From Candidatus Gastranaerophilales bacterium (lineage in GTDB: Bacteria; Cyanobacteriota; Vampirovibrionia; Gastranaerophilales; Gastranaerophilaceae): a DNA stretch of 64,000 bases. Of the stretch, positions 17,368 to 26,592 are shown piece after piece. The position numbers were made by a program, and so were the translations under genes. The stretch is from the NCBI GenBank assembly GCA_900769645.1, contig CAAGHI010000005.1, forward strand, positions 1-64,000, in the 5' to 3' direction. Numbering within the stretch: the stretch's first letter is position 1; each line of letters opens with the position of its first letter. A model generated the notes under the pieces. That model did no database searches. It was not told the DNA's origin and saw only the letters and a program-made list of their open reading frames with translations.

Positions 17368-18126
17368 TTATACTAATTCAACAACTTTCAAAGCGTTTCT
17401 TGAAGCGATTTCAACAAGGCTTCTAGCTGTTGCCATCATTGACAAGTCAGAATCCATTTTGTTGATGCAAGAGCCACAACCGATTGCTGATGCACCTGCA
17501 GCAAATGCAAAAGGAGCAGTTGTTGGGTTGATTGCTGTCGCTGTCATAATAGGCAAGTCGATGTTTCTTGAAAGTTCAATTGTGTTAGAAATAGTCAATT
17601 CAGCTCTTTCCATCAAGCCTCTAGCGCCTTCTGAAATGTGATCTGATGAGAAGTGACCTTCTGTTTGAACTAGGTCGATGCCCATTGTTTCTAATTTTCT
17701 AGCCAAATCGATTTGATCAGCGATTGACAATTCTCCTGGGATTGTTACACAGAAGAATGTTCTTGTATCGCCAAGCATATCCATGGTTTCTTTAACCAAT
17801 GACATAACTTGGTCTGCTGAGAATGACATTCCTTTTTTGTAAAGTACGTCAAAGTTCCCAAGTTCGATTGCGTCAGCACCAAGTTCTACAGCTTTTACAA
17901 GTTCTGATGGAACAATTGATGATACGAAAATTGGCATATCTGTCATATTTCTGATTTCAGAAATAATTTCAGGTTTTGCACAAATATCAACTGCTGATGC
18001 GCCAGCGTTTTCAGCTGATGAAACAACTTTTTTAATATTTTCGATATCAAAGTTGTCGATACCAGCGATAACTTTTACAGCTCTTTTTTCTGTCAAATGT
18101 TGTCTAAATAAATCAATTCTGCTCAT
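17368..18126 (-). CDS. Ycf23/DUF561 family TIM-barrel protein
   Basis: 252 aa. The sequence follows the Ycf23 pattern known from cyanobacteria and red-algal plastids: VIAGIDNFDIENIKKVV, ADAIELGNFDVLYKKGMSFSADQV, IDLVQTEGHFSSD, INPTTAPFAFAAGASAIGCGSCIN. The fold is a HisA/IGPS-like (beta/alpha)8 barrel; no reaction is established for the family. AAGAAAGGAAAT precedes ATG 18126. It is monocistronic with its own terminator and diverges from the protease at 18275. Its presence is the clearest single sign of cyanobacterial kinship here. Confidence 0.85.
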   Translation of the reverse strand: MSRIDLFRQHLTEKRAVKVIAGIDNFDIENIKKVVSSAENAGASAVDICAKPEIISEIRNMTDMPIFVSSIVPSELVKAVELGADAIELGNFDVLYKKGMSFSADQVMSLVKETMDMLGDTRTFFCVTIPGELSIADQIDLARKLETMGIDLVQTEGHFSSDHISEGARGLMERAELTISNTIELSRNIDLPIMTATAINPTTAPFAFAAGASAIGCGSCINKMDSDLSMMATARSLVEIASRNALKVVELV

Positions 18127-18274
18127 TTAAAAATTTCCTTTCTTATAAAGTGTAAAGTTTTTTCTGCATTATACATTAAAATTGTAATAATTACAATAAC
18201 TAACCGCAAAAAATTTTTAAGGGGTAATGAAATTTTGTCAAAACCCCCAATAATAATACTAAAAGGGGAGTAAA

Positions 18275-18979
18275 ATGCTAAAAAGAATTATTGTGTGTAT
18301 AACGTTTTTGTTTTTATCTTTTGTACCTGTCGGAGCGCAAAATTACGGCGCTGACGAACTTATAAATATCAGTGTTTATGAAAGAATTAACCCTGCAATC
18401 GTTGCGATTGATGCAAATCTCGCAGATGGATTTTCCGCCGGAACAGGTTGCGTAATCCGTTCGGACGGTGTAATTTTGACGGGCTCCCACGTGATAGAAG
18501 GTGCAAAAGAAATTGACGTTACAACCTCAGACGGCAAGGTGTATAAAGCTTCGGTTCTTGCCAAAATGGGGAAAAATAAGGATTTGGCATTATTAAAAAT
18601 TACCCCAAAATCTCGTCTAAAAACTATATCTTTTGGCGATTCTTCTGATGTAAAAGTAGGACAAAAAGTCTTGGCAATCGGTAATCCGTTTGGGTTCTCT
18701 GGAACTTTGACCTCCGGTATTGTATCGAGAATTGATTACGCAAAAGGTCGAATTCAAACTGATGCTGCGATAAATCCGGGGTGCTCAGGTGGCCCGCTTT
18801 TGAATTCACAAGGTGAGGTTATCGGTATTTCTCAATCGATTTACAATCCGGATAACAATATTTCAAATATCGGTATCGGTTTTGCCATTCCGGTGAATGA
18901 TGCAAAAAAATTTATTGAAACGGCAAACTTAGACAATACGACTTTGACAGGCAAAAAACGCTTTGCGATGAAGGAGTAG
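18275..18979 (+). CDS. Secreted S1C trypsin-like serine protease, no PDZ domain
   Basis: 234 aa, HtrA/Deg-like protease core. A signal peptide covers residues 1-21 (ends VGAQ). The triad can be placed: His in ILTGSHVIEGA (about 74), Asp in KNKDLALLK (about 110), Ser in PGCSGGPLLN (about 171). The usual Asn before SGGP is Cys here (GCSGGP). The chain ends about 25 residues after the barrel, so the PDZ domains of HtrA are missing. AAAGGGGAG precedes ATG 18275. It acts in the periplasm or outside the cell, in protein quality control or processing. Confidence 0.85.
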   Translation: MLKRIIVCITFLFLSFVPVGAQNYGADELINISVYERINPAIVAIDANLADGFSAGTGCVIRSDGVILTGSHVIEGAKEIDVTTSDGKVYKASVLAKMGKNKDLALLKITPKSRLKTISFGDSSDVKVGQKVLAIGNPFGFSGTLTSGIVSRIDYAKGRIQTDAAINPGCSGGPLLNSQGEVIGISQSIYNPDNNISNIGIGFAIPVNDAKKFIETANLDNTTLTGKKRFAMKE

Positions 18980-19031
18980 GAGATAAATCGATAAAAGCAG
19001 ACGAATTTAAGGAAATAACTAACTCGTACCT

Positions 19032-19055
19032 GTTACTCCGGACTACGATCCGGAG
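19032..19055 (-). repeat. Copy of the CTCCGGA palindromic repeat
   Basis: GTTACTCCGGACTACGATCCGGAGT, the reverse orientation of the element at 7812, 8496 and 37137; followed by TTCTGAATAGCAAGAATGACG (about 19078-19100), which recurs at about 39450-39515. Confidence 0.75.
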
Positions 19056-19110
19056 TTTATTTATTAGTTTTTAAATAGATTCTGAATAGCAAGAATGACG
19101 AAAGTGTCGT

Positions 19111-20028
19111 TTAGTCCATCTTTTGTTTTAATTCGTTTTTGACATTGCTCAAAGGTCCGTTGTTCGGGGTTCTTATGTTATGGTAATACTTTTTAGCAAA
19201 AGTAAACGGATATTTCGGAAGCCATGAGCATTTTATGAAGATATTCACAGTGTCTGCGCCTTGCGAAAGCATAAGTTCATCAATAGTTTCTTCGTGTGAC
19301 GGTGAAATTGATGAGAAAATCTTCAAAATGTAGTCAGTGAATGTAATTGCGGAGTAGCCAGATGCCGCAAGCGGATCGGTTACGAATTTTGTTACTTTAA
19401 AATCGCTGTTTTCTTTAATGTTTTTAATATCTTCCGGTAGTTGAATTTCGCCACCTGCTATTTGTTCAATTTCGTACCACTGACCGTTATATTGAATTCG
19501 CATAATATTAGGCTTTGGCATATAAATGTCATCAAAAATTGTGTTAAGGATAAGTTTCCCATTTCGGTCTGCAACGCCGTATTTGTAGTCTTTTTTGACT
19601 AAAAACATTCCGCCGAAAAGCAAATCAACTGACATATATTCATTCGGAATTATTGCTTCTCCATATTCATTATACACGCCGTAATTGTTCTCATTGCCGA
19701 GTTTTACGTATTTGCCAAGCATTCTGTCGACGTGACGAAATTTCGGCTCGACTAGAATATTCCCGGCGCAATCAATCATTCCATATTTGTTTTTTTTATT
19801 GATAACCCAAGCTGAATTACCTACACGAATAAGTTTTTTGTACTGAGCATCGACGATAATGTTGCCGGATTTGTCTTTGAGACCAAATAATACGTTTTTC
19901 TTACCGTTTGAAAAAACAACTTCATCATTCATTGAAATTGTTGATTTCAGAGGCTCCGATGGATTTGCCAAAACATTTGAGCAAGTTGAGATTATTAATA
20001 AAAATAATATGATGAATGCTTTTTTCAT
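19111..20028 (-). CDS. Secreted WG-repeat protein
   Basis: 305 aa from ATG 20028 (MKKAFIILFLLIISTCSNVLA), chosen because it gives a clean signal peptide; the open frame extends 24 codons further and would spoil it. Four WG-type beta repeats follow (YG-x4-G with I-x-P/V-x-x-F/Y): near residues 47, 81, 114 and 147. The C-terminal 120 residues are alpha-helical without repeats. Such proteins are periplasmic or surface-exposed and probably bind other proteins. The ribosome site is weak. It follows the nuclease gene on the same strand by 44 bp. Confidence 0.75.
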   Translation of the reverse strand: MKKAFIILFLLIISTCSNVLANPSEPLKSTISMNDEVVFSNGKKNVLFGLKDKSGNIIVDAQYKKLIRVGNSAWVINKKNKYGMIDCAGNILVEPKFRHVDRMLGKYVKLGNENNYGVYNEYGEAIIPNEYMSVDLLFGGMFLVKKDYKYGVADRNGKLILNTIFDDIYMPKPNIMRIQYNGQWYEIEQIAGGEIQLPEDIKNIKENSDFKVTKFVTDPLAASGYSAITFTDYILKIFSSISPSHEETIDELMLSQGADTVNIFIKCSWLPKYPFTFAKKYYHNIRTPNNGPLSNVKNELKQKMD

Positions 20029-20072
20029 AACTAAATAATAGCATAAATTAAAATATATTGAAATTTTAATTA

Positions 20073-20738
20073 TTAGAGACAGATTTTTTTGAATTCGCAA
20101 AAATCACAAGATTTGGAATGCTCAATTTCTTCCGGAAGTTGGGCATTTTCTATATTTTCACAAATTTTGACAATTGCTTTTTCGTATTCAGATTTTCTCT
20201 CAGGTGAGAAGTCGATTATGCAGTTATCATCGTTTTTTAGGTCTATATAGACAAATTTGATTTTGTCGCCTTTTTTCACGATTGGAGAATTTGAAAGACA
20301 AAGCAAGTAAACCATTGTTTGGTAGTCGTATTCCGGATTTTGTGGGATTGAACCGGTTTTGTAGTCGAGAATATAGTAACATTCGGTGGTATTGACTGAA
20401 TTGAGTGTGCCATCTTTTATAAGAGCGTCCAATCGTCCGCCTATCCAGTAATCTCCGACTTTACAAGACAAATTATATTCTGAATTAACATAAACCTTAT
20501 TGAAAAATTCATTCGCTTTTAACATCTGCCAAGCCTTGAGTTCTTCTTCGTTTAAAGTTGGCTCAAGTTTTGAAATATCAAGCCCTTGAAGGTAATAGTT
20601 TGCAAGAGCGTGAACCTTTTTACCCTTCTCAAAAAAGCTAGATTTCTGTGGCAAAGAAATTTTGTCCTCGTATTTGAATTTGTACTTAATAGGACAAGAT
20701 TTGAATGTTTTGAGCATGTTTGGTGAATAGTTTGTCAT
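20073..20738 (-). CDS. PD-(D/E)XK nuclease with Fe-S cluster (AddB/Cas4-like)
   Basis: 221 aa. The nuclease core shows GGRLDAL (Asp104) and ILDYKTG (Asp125, Lys127). Cys15 near the N terminus and the C-terminal trio Cys211, Cys214 and Cys220 (CDFCEFKKIC) have the spacing of the 4Fe-4S staple of AddB and Cas4 nucleases. It lies on the same strand as the large helicase at 20868-24713, about 130 bp after it. In AddAB and RecBCD the nuclease is fused to a helicase chain; here it is a free subunit. It is probably the end-resecting nuclease of double-strand break repair. No CRISPR array is present to support a Cas4 role. Confidence 0.8.
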   Translation of the reverse strand: MTNYSPNMLKTFKSCPIKYKFKYEDKISLPQKSSFFEKGKKVHALANYYLQGLDISKLEPTLNEEELKAWQMLKANEFFNKVYVNSEYNLSCKVGDYWIGGRLDALIKDGTLNSVNTTECYYILDYKTGSIPQNPEYDYQTMVYLLCLSNSPIVKKGDKIKFVYIDLKNDDNCIIDFSPERKSEYEKAIVKICENIENAQLPEEIEHSKSCDFCEFKKICL

Positions 20739-20813
20739 TTTGATTCCTTATTTTTAGGTTGTACTCCTCCTCACTAGAATTTCTAACTTTCGCGCGTCTT
20801 AAGTTGAAATTCT

Positions 20814-20866
20814 TGCCTCTCCCTCCTAGGGGCGAGGCGGTGATTTATCTGGGAGAGGTGCTAGCG
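20814..20866. repeat. CTCTCC...GGGAGAG repeat
   Basis: CCTCTCCCTCCTAGGGGCGAGGCGG...CTGGGAGAGG, a degenerate palindrome of the family also seen at 11217-11296, 25131-25210 and 30490-30700. It lies between the helicase stop and the nuclease start. Confidence 0.55.
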
Positions 20867-20867
20867 C

Positions 20868-23800
20868 TTATAGGAGTTCTGCGAAGATTAGGCTTGGTTC
20901 CTGCTCGACAACTTTGTCGAAGGATTTTGCTTTTCTGCTCATTGAAAAATACAAATATTTCTTTGCTCGAGTGATTGCAACGTACAGCAAACGCAAGTTC
21001 TCTGAAACAAGTTCTTGCTTCATATCAAACTCTGTCTTTGGTTTGTATTGCGGATTTAGGCGTTTTAAATTCTCTGTGAAATCTGCATTTTTCAACTTTA
21101 TTTGTTCAAAGTCCAAGGTGAGTGATTTTTCGGTCATTTCAGGAATAAACACGTAATCAAACTCGTCGCCTTTAGACTTGTGAAGGGTCATCACCTGAAC
21201 TTTTCCGGCAATGAAGTCTTTGTTGCTTTCCTCCTCTTCTGAGAAGAACTTAAAACCACTCAATGACGGTTTTTTAGCAAGTTCTCCAAGTCGTTCTACA
21301 AGAGTTGGCAAATCTTTATAACTCATACTCAATCGTTTTATAAGTGTAGAAATCAAGTAAACATTGGACTTTTCAATTTCTGATGAGAAATAATGAAGCC
21401 CTATTTTTATTGCAAGTTCTTCTGGTGCAAGGTGCGGAAAGGAGTTCCAATAGTTCAAATCCCAATAAAATTGAGCAAGGTGAATGTTTTCAATATTGTC
21501 ACAATCGATTTGTATAAATGGATTTTCATACTTTCTAATTTCCAAGCCCAAACGTTGTTTGTAAAGTCCGATTTCTGCAAGAATTTCGTAATTATCAGCA
21601 ATAACATTATTGTCAAACGGGTGCAAAATCATCTGCAAAACAGCAAAAATTGCTCTGAAAATTGATTTTTGCTCCAAACTTTCACTTCTCGTAATTGTTT
21701 TCAAACCACTGTTGTTTATGATATTAATCCACTGTGCAACTTGAAAATTACTTCTCAAAAGTATACCGATTGTGCATTTTGGATCTTTTCGCAAAGCTTG
21801 CTTAATCTCTTTTAGGACAAAATTGCGTTCTTCAAGTGGCTTTTCAAAAATATTTGAATGAAGAGCGTTGTCAGACTCCGGATTTTTGCCTTCGACCGGT
21901 TGCATAAATATTTTAAAAAACGCATTCTTTGTTTCCGGTTGAGTTTCTGCCCATTTAACAAGGTTATTGGCAAGTGTCCAGACGTCTTTTGTACAACGTT
22001 GAGAACAGTTCATGCTGACGTTGTTACTTTCTGCAATAAACTTTCTAAACCCTTCAACATCGGCGTTAGAAAATGTTGTCGTGATAGCCTGATTGATATC
22101 CCCACAACGGATTAAATTGCCGTATTTAGCGCTCAATAAGTTGATTAAACGTTGTTGAATAGATGATGAATCCTGCGCTTCGTCCTCAATTATGTAGTGA
22201 CAAATATTTTGGTAATACGTTCTGATGTCCTCGTTATCTTCCAAAAGTTTTACGGACGAAATCAACATGTCATCGTAGTCGATAAGATTGTTTTCTGCCA
22301 AAATTCGTTGGTATTCGTCAAAAAACAGTTTAAATTTCTCGATTTTTTTATCTGAAATTTGAGAGGATTCAAAATTCCCACCACCGATTTTGAACACGGA
22401 AACACCTCTGTCAAAGTCGTCAGTTTCACCTTTTTTTAGTCTAAATTTTGTTGAAAGTTCACGAACAATTCTTGATCTTTGGGTATCATCACAAATTTCA
22501 AAATCAGATGAAAGTCCGAGTCTTTCGTAGTTGCCGTTTTCTTTCAAAATCCTTAGTGCAAGCCCGTGAATAGTACTGATATTCGGCAATTGGACAGAAT
22601 TTTGTCTGATATTTTTAATTCTGTCACGAAAGTTTCTCGCAGCTGATTCCATATATGTCATAACGAAGATGTTTTCAGGGTTTATGCCTCTATCCAAAAG
22701 TTTTACGATAAGTGCAAGAAGAATTGTTGTTTTTCCGGCTCCAGGGACGGCAGAAATTGCCATTTTGCCGTTTTGATAGGCAAGAACTGGTTTTTGATCT
22801 TCTCGCGGGGTTATACGAAAAGCTGGTTTGTCAGGTTGAATATCTTCGGAATTTTCTTTAACCTTGATATATTCTTCAATTCCGCCAAAATTTTCGATAC
22901 CGTTGCCGTCAAAAAGACTTGAATATGTAAAAATATGCTCTGATGCGCAAAGAGAGAGTTTGCGAAGAATTCTTGCTGTCTTTTCTTTGGATAATTCAAT
23001 ATTATCGTCGATTGTAAACTCGTCTTTTGCCCAACCACGTTGGAAAACCCAAGCATTATAAAGGGGGCCTGTGTCGCTTTTTATCCACTCGTCACTTGAA
23101 ATATCAAGCCAAAGTTGGTATTTGGTTTTAATTTGGTTATCAATGATTTTTTGCGGAGTTGAAATTATCAAATCGTTTGGCGCAATTTCGAGTGTCGAAT
23201 AAGGGTTTTCGGCAATAATAGAATTTTCGATTTGTGTGATAATTTCTTCTTGTCGATTTTTGAAATCTTCGCCAAAAACGTTTTCAAAATCCTGCAATTG
23301 TTTTACAAAAAAGTTGAATTTATTCAATTCTGTCGGGTTTACGTAATAAATCTCCCCGAGTTCGTTAAAAATATCACAAACTTTTTCTGAAAGTTTTGAG
23401 TTGTCGTCGTTGAGTCTTTTCAAAACATCTAGGAAGTTTTGGTATTTTTTTGTGTAATCTTCTTGTGAAAATTCGTGTTCTATCAATTCGCCGGTCGTTT
23501 CAAAGTTTTCTAAAATCTTTTGGCAATATTTGATAGGAATTCCTAAAAATTTTGATAGGACAACACGCAAGTCAAATTCTGTTAATTTCATATTGCAATT
23601 CAGTTTGAGAATTGTCAAAATCGCTTTTACAATTCTGTTTTGAACTAATTTTTCGCTGCCTGAAAGATAAACAGGATTTATATTGAGATTTTCTTTCAAA
23701 GAAAATTTTAGCATGTCATCAATTACAGGTGTGATAATTGAAATTTCGCAAGGTTGAATATTTTTTGCAAACAGGTTTTTGATAGTTTTAATCGCTTCAT

Positions 23801-24713
23801 CAAGCATTGAGGCTCTTTTAGATGGCGATTGAAGTGAAAAATGCTCTAAAAAATCTGTTTTATTCTCTGTGATATTTGAATAAATCGTTTCAGCATCTTG
23901 ATTAAGTTTGTTGTCTGATTTTAGGTTAATTGCTTTTTCTTTGAAAAGCTCTTCAAATTTCCAAACAGCAGTTCTGTCGGCACTAAGATATCCTGCTCTG
24001 CTCGCACCTTTTTCATCAAAAGCAACAAAGACTTCTTTTAATTGAGGCGCAAGGTATGAAATAAAATCAAAACAAATTGGCGTAATCTCATCACCATCGT
24101 CCAAAATTAAGTATTTTATGTCTTTGAAATAATCAGAATTTTTATAAATATAATTGAAAATTAAACCCTGTCTAAGATAGTCAAAATCACGCAATGCAAG
24201 CGTTTTTGAAAGTAATTTTTTTAATGTGATTTTTGCATCATCTGCAAAACTTTCGCCTAAAACTCGTGAGCGCCATTCGATTTCTTCATCAGACAAATTA
24301 TTCTGGACAATTAACGAATACCGTCTGAAAATCTGGTGTAATAAGGATTTTTTTGAGTTGTATCCTTTGAATTTAATGTCTTTTAAAATATCTTTGAGGA
24401 TAAATTGTGAAACTTCAAGCCCTGTCAAATTTGGCAATATTTTTGGGTTGTCGTAAGGATTAATGTTTTCGAGAAACGCCCAGTTGTCATTTACTGCATT
24501 ATAAATAAGTGAGAAAAACGAATTCACTTGAAGTTTTTCGCATGAACTAATCGTTAATTTTTCAAGAGTTTTATTTATGAAGTTTTGTTTAAGATTTGAG
24601 TTTTGAACAAGCACTAAAATTTCTGATGATTTTACGCCGAAATTTAAAAGTTTGGCATAAGTATCTATCAGTAAATCTGTCTTATTTGTTGATATATCAC
24701 CTGAAATCAGCAT
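20868..24713 (-). CDS. UvrD/Rep-type helicase with a degenerate AddB/RecC-like N-terminal half
   Basis: 1281 aa. The C-terminal half is a complete superfamily 1A helicase: Q-motif-like REDQKPVLA, Walker A SAVPGAGKTT (about 651-660), DExx box IIEDEAQDSSS (about 843), motif III GDINQAI, motif V VQVMTLHKSKGDEFDYVFIPE and motif VI LLYVAITRAKK near the end. The N-terminal 600 residues read like a second helicase-fold domain: MLISGDISTNKTDLLIDTYAKLL occupies the place of a Walker A but lacks its glycines, as in RecC, and YLILDDGDEITPI resembles a motif II. With the free Fe-S nuclease downstream this looks like an AddAB-type break-repair machine partitioned differently. AddAB-like function is inferred. 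Confidence 0.8.
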   Translation of the reverse strand: MLISGDISTNKTDLLIDTYAKLLNFGVKSSEILVLVQNSNLKQNFINKTLEKLTISSCEKLQVNSFFSLIYNAVNDNWAFLENINPYDNPKILPNLTGLEVSQFILKDILKDIKFKGYNSKKSLLHQIFRRYSLIVQNNLSDEEIEWRSRVLGESFADDAKITLKKLLSKTLALRDFDYLRQGLIFNYIYKNSDYFKDIKYLILDDGDEITPICFDFISYLAPQLKEVFVAFDEKGASRAGYLSADRTAVWKFEELFKEKAINLKSDNKLNQDAETIYSNITENKTDFLEHFSLQSPSKRASMLDEAIKTIKNLFAKNIQPCEISIITPVIDDMLKFSLKENLNINPVYLSGSEKLVQNRIVKAILTILKLNCNMKLTEFDLRVVLSKFLGIPIKYCQKILENFETTGELIEHEFSQEDYTKKYQNFLDVLKRLNDDNSKLSEKVCDIFNELGEIYYVNPTELNKFNFFVKQLQDFENVFGEDFKNRQEEIITQIENSIIAENPYSTLEIAPNDLIISTPQKIIDNQIKTKYQLWLDISSDEWIKSDTGPLYNAWVFQRGWAKDEFTIDDNIELSKEKTARILRKLSLCASEHIFTYSSLFDGNGIENFGGIEEYIKVKENSEDIQPDKPAFRITPREDQKPVLAYQNGKMAISAVPGAGKTTILLALIVKLLDRGINPENIFVMTYMESAARNFRDRIKNIRQNSVQLPNISTIHGLALRILKENGNYERLGLSSDFEICDDTQRSRIVRELSTKFRLKKGETDDFDRGVSVFKIGGGNFESSQISDKKIEKFKLFFDEYQRILAENNLIDYDDMLISSVKLLEDNEDIRTYYQNICHYIIEDEAQDSSSIQQRLINLLSAKYGNLIRCGDINQAITTTFSNADVEGFRKFIAESNNVSMNCSQRCTKDVWTLANNLVKWAETQPETKNAFFKIFMQPVEGKNPESDNALHSNIFEKPLEERNFVLKEIKQALRKDPKCTIGILLRSNFQVAQWINIINNSGLKTITRSESLEQKSIFRAIFAVLQMILHPFDNNVIADNYEILAEIGLYKQRLGLEIRKYENPFIQIDCDNIENIHLAQFYWDLNYWNSFPHLAPEELAIKIGLHYFSSEIEKSNVYLISTLIKRLSMSYKDLPTLVERLGELAKKPSLSGFKFFSEEEESNKDFIAGKVQVMTLHKSKGDEFDYVFIPEMTEKSLTLDFEQIKLKNADFTENLKRLNPQYKPKTEFDMKQELVSENLRLLYVAITRAKKYLYFSMSRKAKSFDKVVEQEPSLIFAELL

Positions 24714-24782
24714 TTGTTATTCCTCAAAAATATTTTACCATGAACAATAAAAATTTTGTTTTGTCCTCCTCCTATTGAACTA

Positions 24783-24811
24783 TTGCATTTTTTTACCCAT
24801 TCGTCTATTAT
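24783..24811 (+). promoter_or_regulatory. Promoter of the small winged-helix gene
   Basis: TTGCAT 24783-24788, 17-nt spacer, TATTAT 24806-24811, about 50 bp before ATG 24862. Confidence 0.6.
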
Positions 24812-24861
24812 ATAGTCATAAACGGAGAGGAAAGTATTAAAAAAACATGGAGGTTAAAATT

Positions 24862-25068
24862 ATGCAAGAATTACAAGACAAAATCGGACAATCAGCAGGT
24901 GAAATTTACAACTATTTGAACAATAATGGAGAATCAACTTTCTCAAAAATGAAAAAAGAATTAGACCTTAAAGGTAACTTCGCTGATTTGGGTCTTGGTT
25001 GGTTAGCTAGAGAAGACAAAGTTGAAATTTCTAAAAAAGGTGCTTCTGTTAGCGTAAGACTTAAATAG
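24862..25068 (+). CDS. Small winged-helix protein (DUF2582-like)
   Basis: 68 aa from ATG 24862; the GGAGG at 24849-24853 lies inside an alternative ATG at 24847 and fixes the later start. The sequence IGQSAGEIYNYLNNNGESTFSKMKKEL...LGLGWLAREDKVEISKKG matches the pattern of the small winged-helix family DUF2582 (PF10771), an unusual single-domain HTH. DNA binding is assumed from the fold. It has its own promoter and a strong terminator. Confidence 0.75.
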   Translation: MQELQDKIGQSAGEIYNYLNNNGESTFSKMKKELDLKGNFADLGLGWLAREDKVEISKKGASVSVRLK

Positions 25069-25090
25069 TTTTATAAAAAGGTTATAGAAT

Positions 25091-25123
25091 AAAAAAGACG
25101 TCTTTTTGAGGCGTCTTTTTTTT
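25091..25123 (+). terminator. Terminator after the winged-helix gene
   Basis: AAAAAAGACG...GCGTC followed by a run of nine T; a classic intrinsic terminator. Confidence 0.9.
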
Positions 25124-25360
25124 GTTGAACAATTCCCCCTCACCCGCATTCGTAACATTCGCTAATCGCTCATAAACGACTGCTCCCTCTCCCCATTGGG
25201 GCGAGGGAAGATAAATTTTTATCCATGAATTCATGGACATGCCGGCATGGAGCTGAAATCGTGGACTTTTCAAATTCAAAAGATACGTTATACTGAAAAT
25301 GTAGTTAAGGTTCACGCCCATTGATGGCAAAACTGTTTACTATCGCAGGAGATTAGGGAA

Positions 25361-25741
25361 ATGGGATATATTCACTGCTGCGGAGGGCTTAGAAAAACTC
25401 GTTCGTTTAAGCTCGTACCGCAGGAAAAATTTGTGCTGTGCGAAATTGATTATCTTGTCAAATGTCCGGTTTGTGGGCATACGGTCGTTCAGCTTACAAG
25501 AATTGATAAAGAAGATAATTTATCAGTTATTCGAAAGATTAACAGAAAAGCCAGAGAGTTTTTTCAGAAGCTTAAAAAATCTATTCTTTACGAAGAAAAA
25601 ACGATAGATTATGCAAAAATTGCGACAGGGAGTTTTTATCTCAACTATAACGAATTTGGGGTGAAAAAGAGATGTTATTCAAATTTGAGTGCTTTAAAAA
25701 TTGGGCTCACAGAAAATAGGTATTTTAAACACAATCCTTAA
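25361..25741 (+). CDS. Zinc-ribbon-like small protein, phage-linked
   Basis: 126 aa. Four Cys in two groups (HCCGG near residue 5 and CPVCG near residue 35) suggest a zinc ribbon. The middle is basic (IRKINRKAREFFQKLKKS). No family recognised. It lies at the head of the phage module with a strong terminator after it, so it is a separate unit and may be a regulator of the module. Confidence 0.5.
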   Translation: MGYIHCCGGLRKTRSFKLVPQEKFVLCEIDYLVKCPVCGHTVVQLTRIDKEDNLSVIRKINRKAREFFQKLKKSILYEEKTIDYAKIATGSFYLNYNEFGVKKRCYSNLSALKIGLTENRYFKHNP

Positions 25742-25757
25742 TTTATCTTACTCTCAA

Positions 25758-25787
25758 CGGGCGATATTTTTCGCCCTCTTTTTTTTA
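25758..25787 (+). terminator. Terminator after the zinc-ribbon gene
   Basis: GGGCGA-TATTTT-TCGCCC followed by TCTTTTTTTT. Confidence 0.88.
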
Positions 25788-25864
25788 GAACGGAAATATT
25801 ATGAATGATTTTTAGATGGTTTTTAATATGCTTGAAGTAAATTTAAAGTAAAGGAATTAAGAAT

Positions 25865-26119
25865 ATGTTGCTATCTCCAAAAGAAGCTGAAGTATTAACT
25901 TTGGTTGCATTAGGCTACTCAGATAAAGAAATTTGTGTTCAATTGAAAATAGCATACGGAACTGTCAGAAATCATATTGATAAAGCCGTGTTAAAATTAC
26001 GTGCTCAAAATCGCACTCATGCGGTTATGATTTACAAGTTTATTAATAAAGATTGGTTGGAGGAATATTATGAAGCGTATAATAATTCATTGGACAGCAG
26101 GAACGTATTATCCAAGTGA
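25865..26119 (+). CDS. LuxR/GerE-type HTH protein
   Basis: 84 aa, essentially a lone HTH: LSPKEAEVLTLVALGYSDKEICVQLKIAYGTVRNHIDKAVLKL, the pattern of LuxR/GerE domains (scaffold helix, then the recognition helix GTVRNHI). There is no receiver or ligand domain. AAAGGAATTAAG precedes ATG. Its last 50 bases overlap the amidase gene, whose GGAGG lies inside it, so the two are translated together. It is probably the transcriptional regulator of the module. Confidence 0.75.
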   Translation: MLLSPKEAEVLTLVALGYSDKEICVQLKIAYGTVRNHIDKAVLKLRAQNRTHAVMIYKFINKDWLEEYYEAYNNSLDSRNVLSK

Positions 26120-26558
26120 GTTTGAAAGAAAATTTTATCATTTTTTAGTGGACAAAAATGGAAAGATTTATAATGGAGTTTTTAAGCCGGAAGATAATGA
26201 AGTTTGCAAAATAGCAAAATATGCTGCACATACAGGTGGCGGAAATACAGGATCTATTGGGGTTGCAATGTGTGCAATGGCTGGTTTTAGAGATAGCAAA
26301 AATGTTGGAAAATATCCGATTTCTAAAATGCAATTTGAAAGTACTATGGATTTGTGTACCAAACTTGCAAAGAAATATAATATTCAAATTACACCGCAAA
26401 ATATTATGACACATTATGAGTTTGGTGTAAAAAATCCAAAATCAACATCTGCCGGAAAAATTGATATTATTTATCTTCCACCTTATCCGTGGGTTGCAAA
26501 AGAAGATGTTGGAAGTTTTATTCGCACAAAAATTAAATGGTATTTGAACAAGATTTAG
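26070..26558 (+). CDS. N-acetylmuramoyl-L-alanine amidase (endolysin, Amidase_2)
   Basis: 162 aa, cuts the amide bond between MurNAc and L-Ala in peptidoglycan. Zinc-ligand candidates are His in IIIHWTAG (residue 7) and His in IMTHYEFG (about 115). The third ligand is expected near KIDIIYLPPYPW (about 130-141), where the T7-lysozyme-like pattern holds. There is no signal peptide, so release would need a holin. Ribosome site GGAGG at 26059-26063. It is the lysis gene of the phage module, placed first rather than last. Confidence 0.85.
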   Translation: MKRIIIHWTAGTYYPSEFERKFYHFLVDKNGKIYNGVFKPEDNEVCKIAKYAAHTGGGNTGSIGVAMCAMAGFRDSKNVGKYPISKMQFESTMDLCTKLAKKYNIQITPQNIMTHYEFGVKNPKSTSAGKIDIIYLPPYPWVAKEDVGSFIRTKIKWYLNKI

Positions 26559-26592
26559 ATGGACTTTACGAGAATTTAAAAAGGAGTACAAA

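Noticed and set aside
18275..18979. Full HtrA/DegP
   Set aside because: The chain ends after the protease core with no PDZ domain.
20073..20738. Cas4 and a CRISPR system
   Set aside because: The nuclease has the Cas4/AddB pattern, but no cas gene or regularly spaced repeat array is present in the window.
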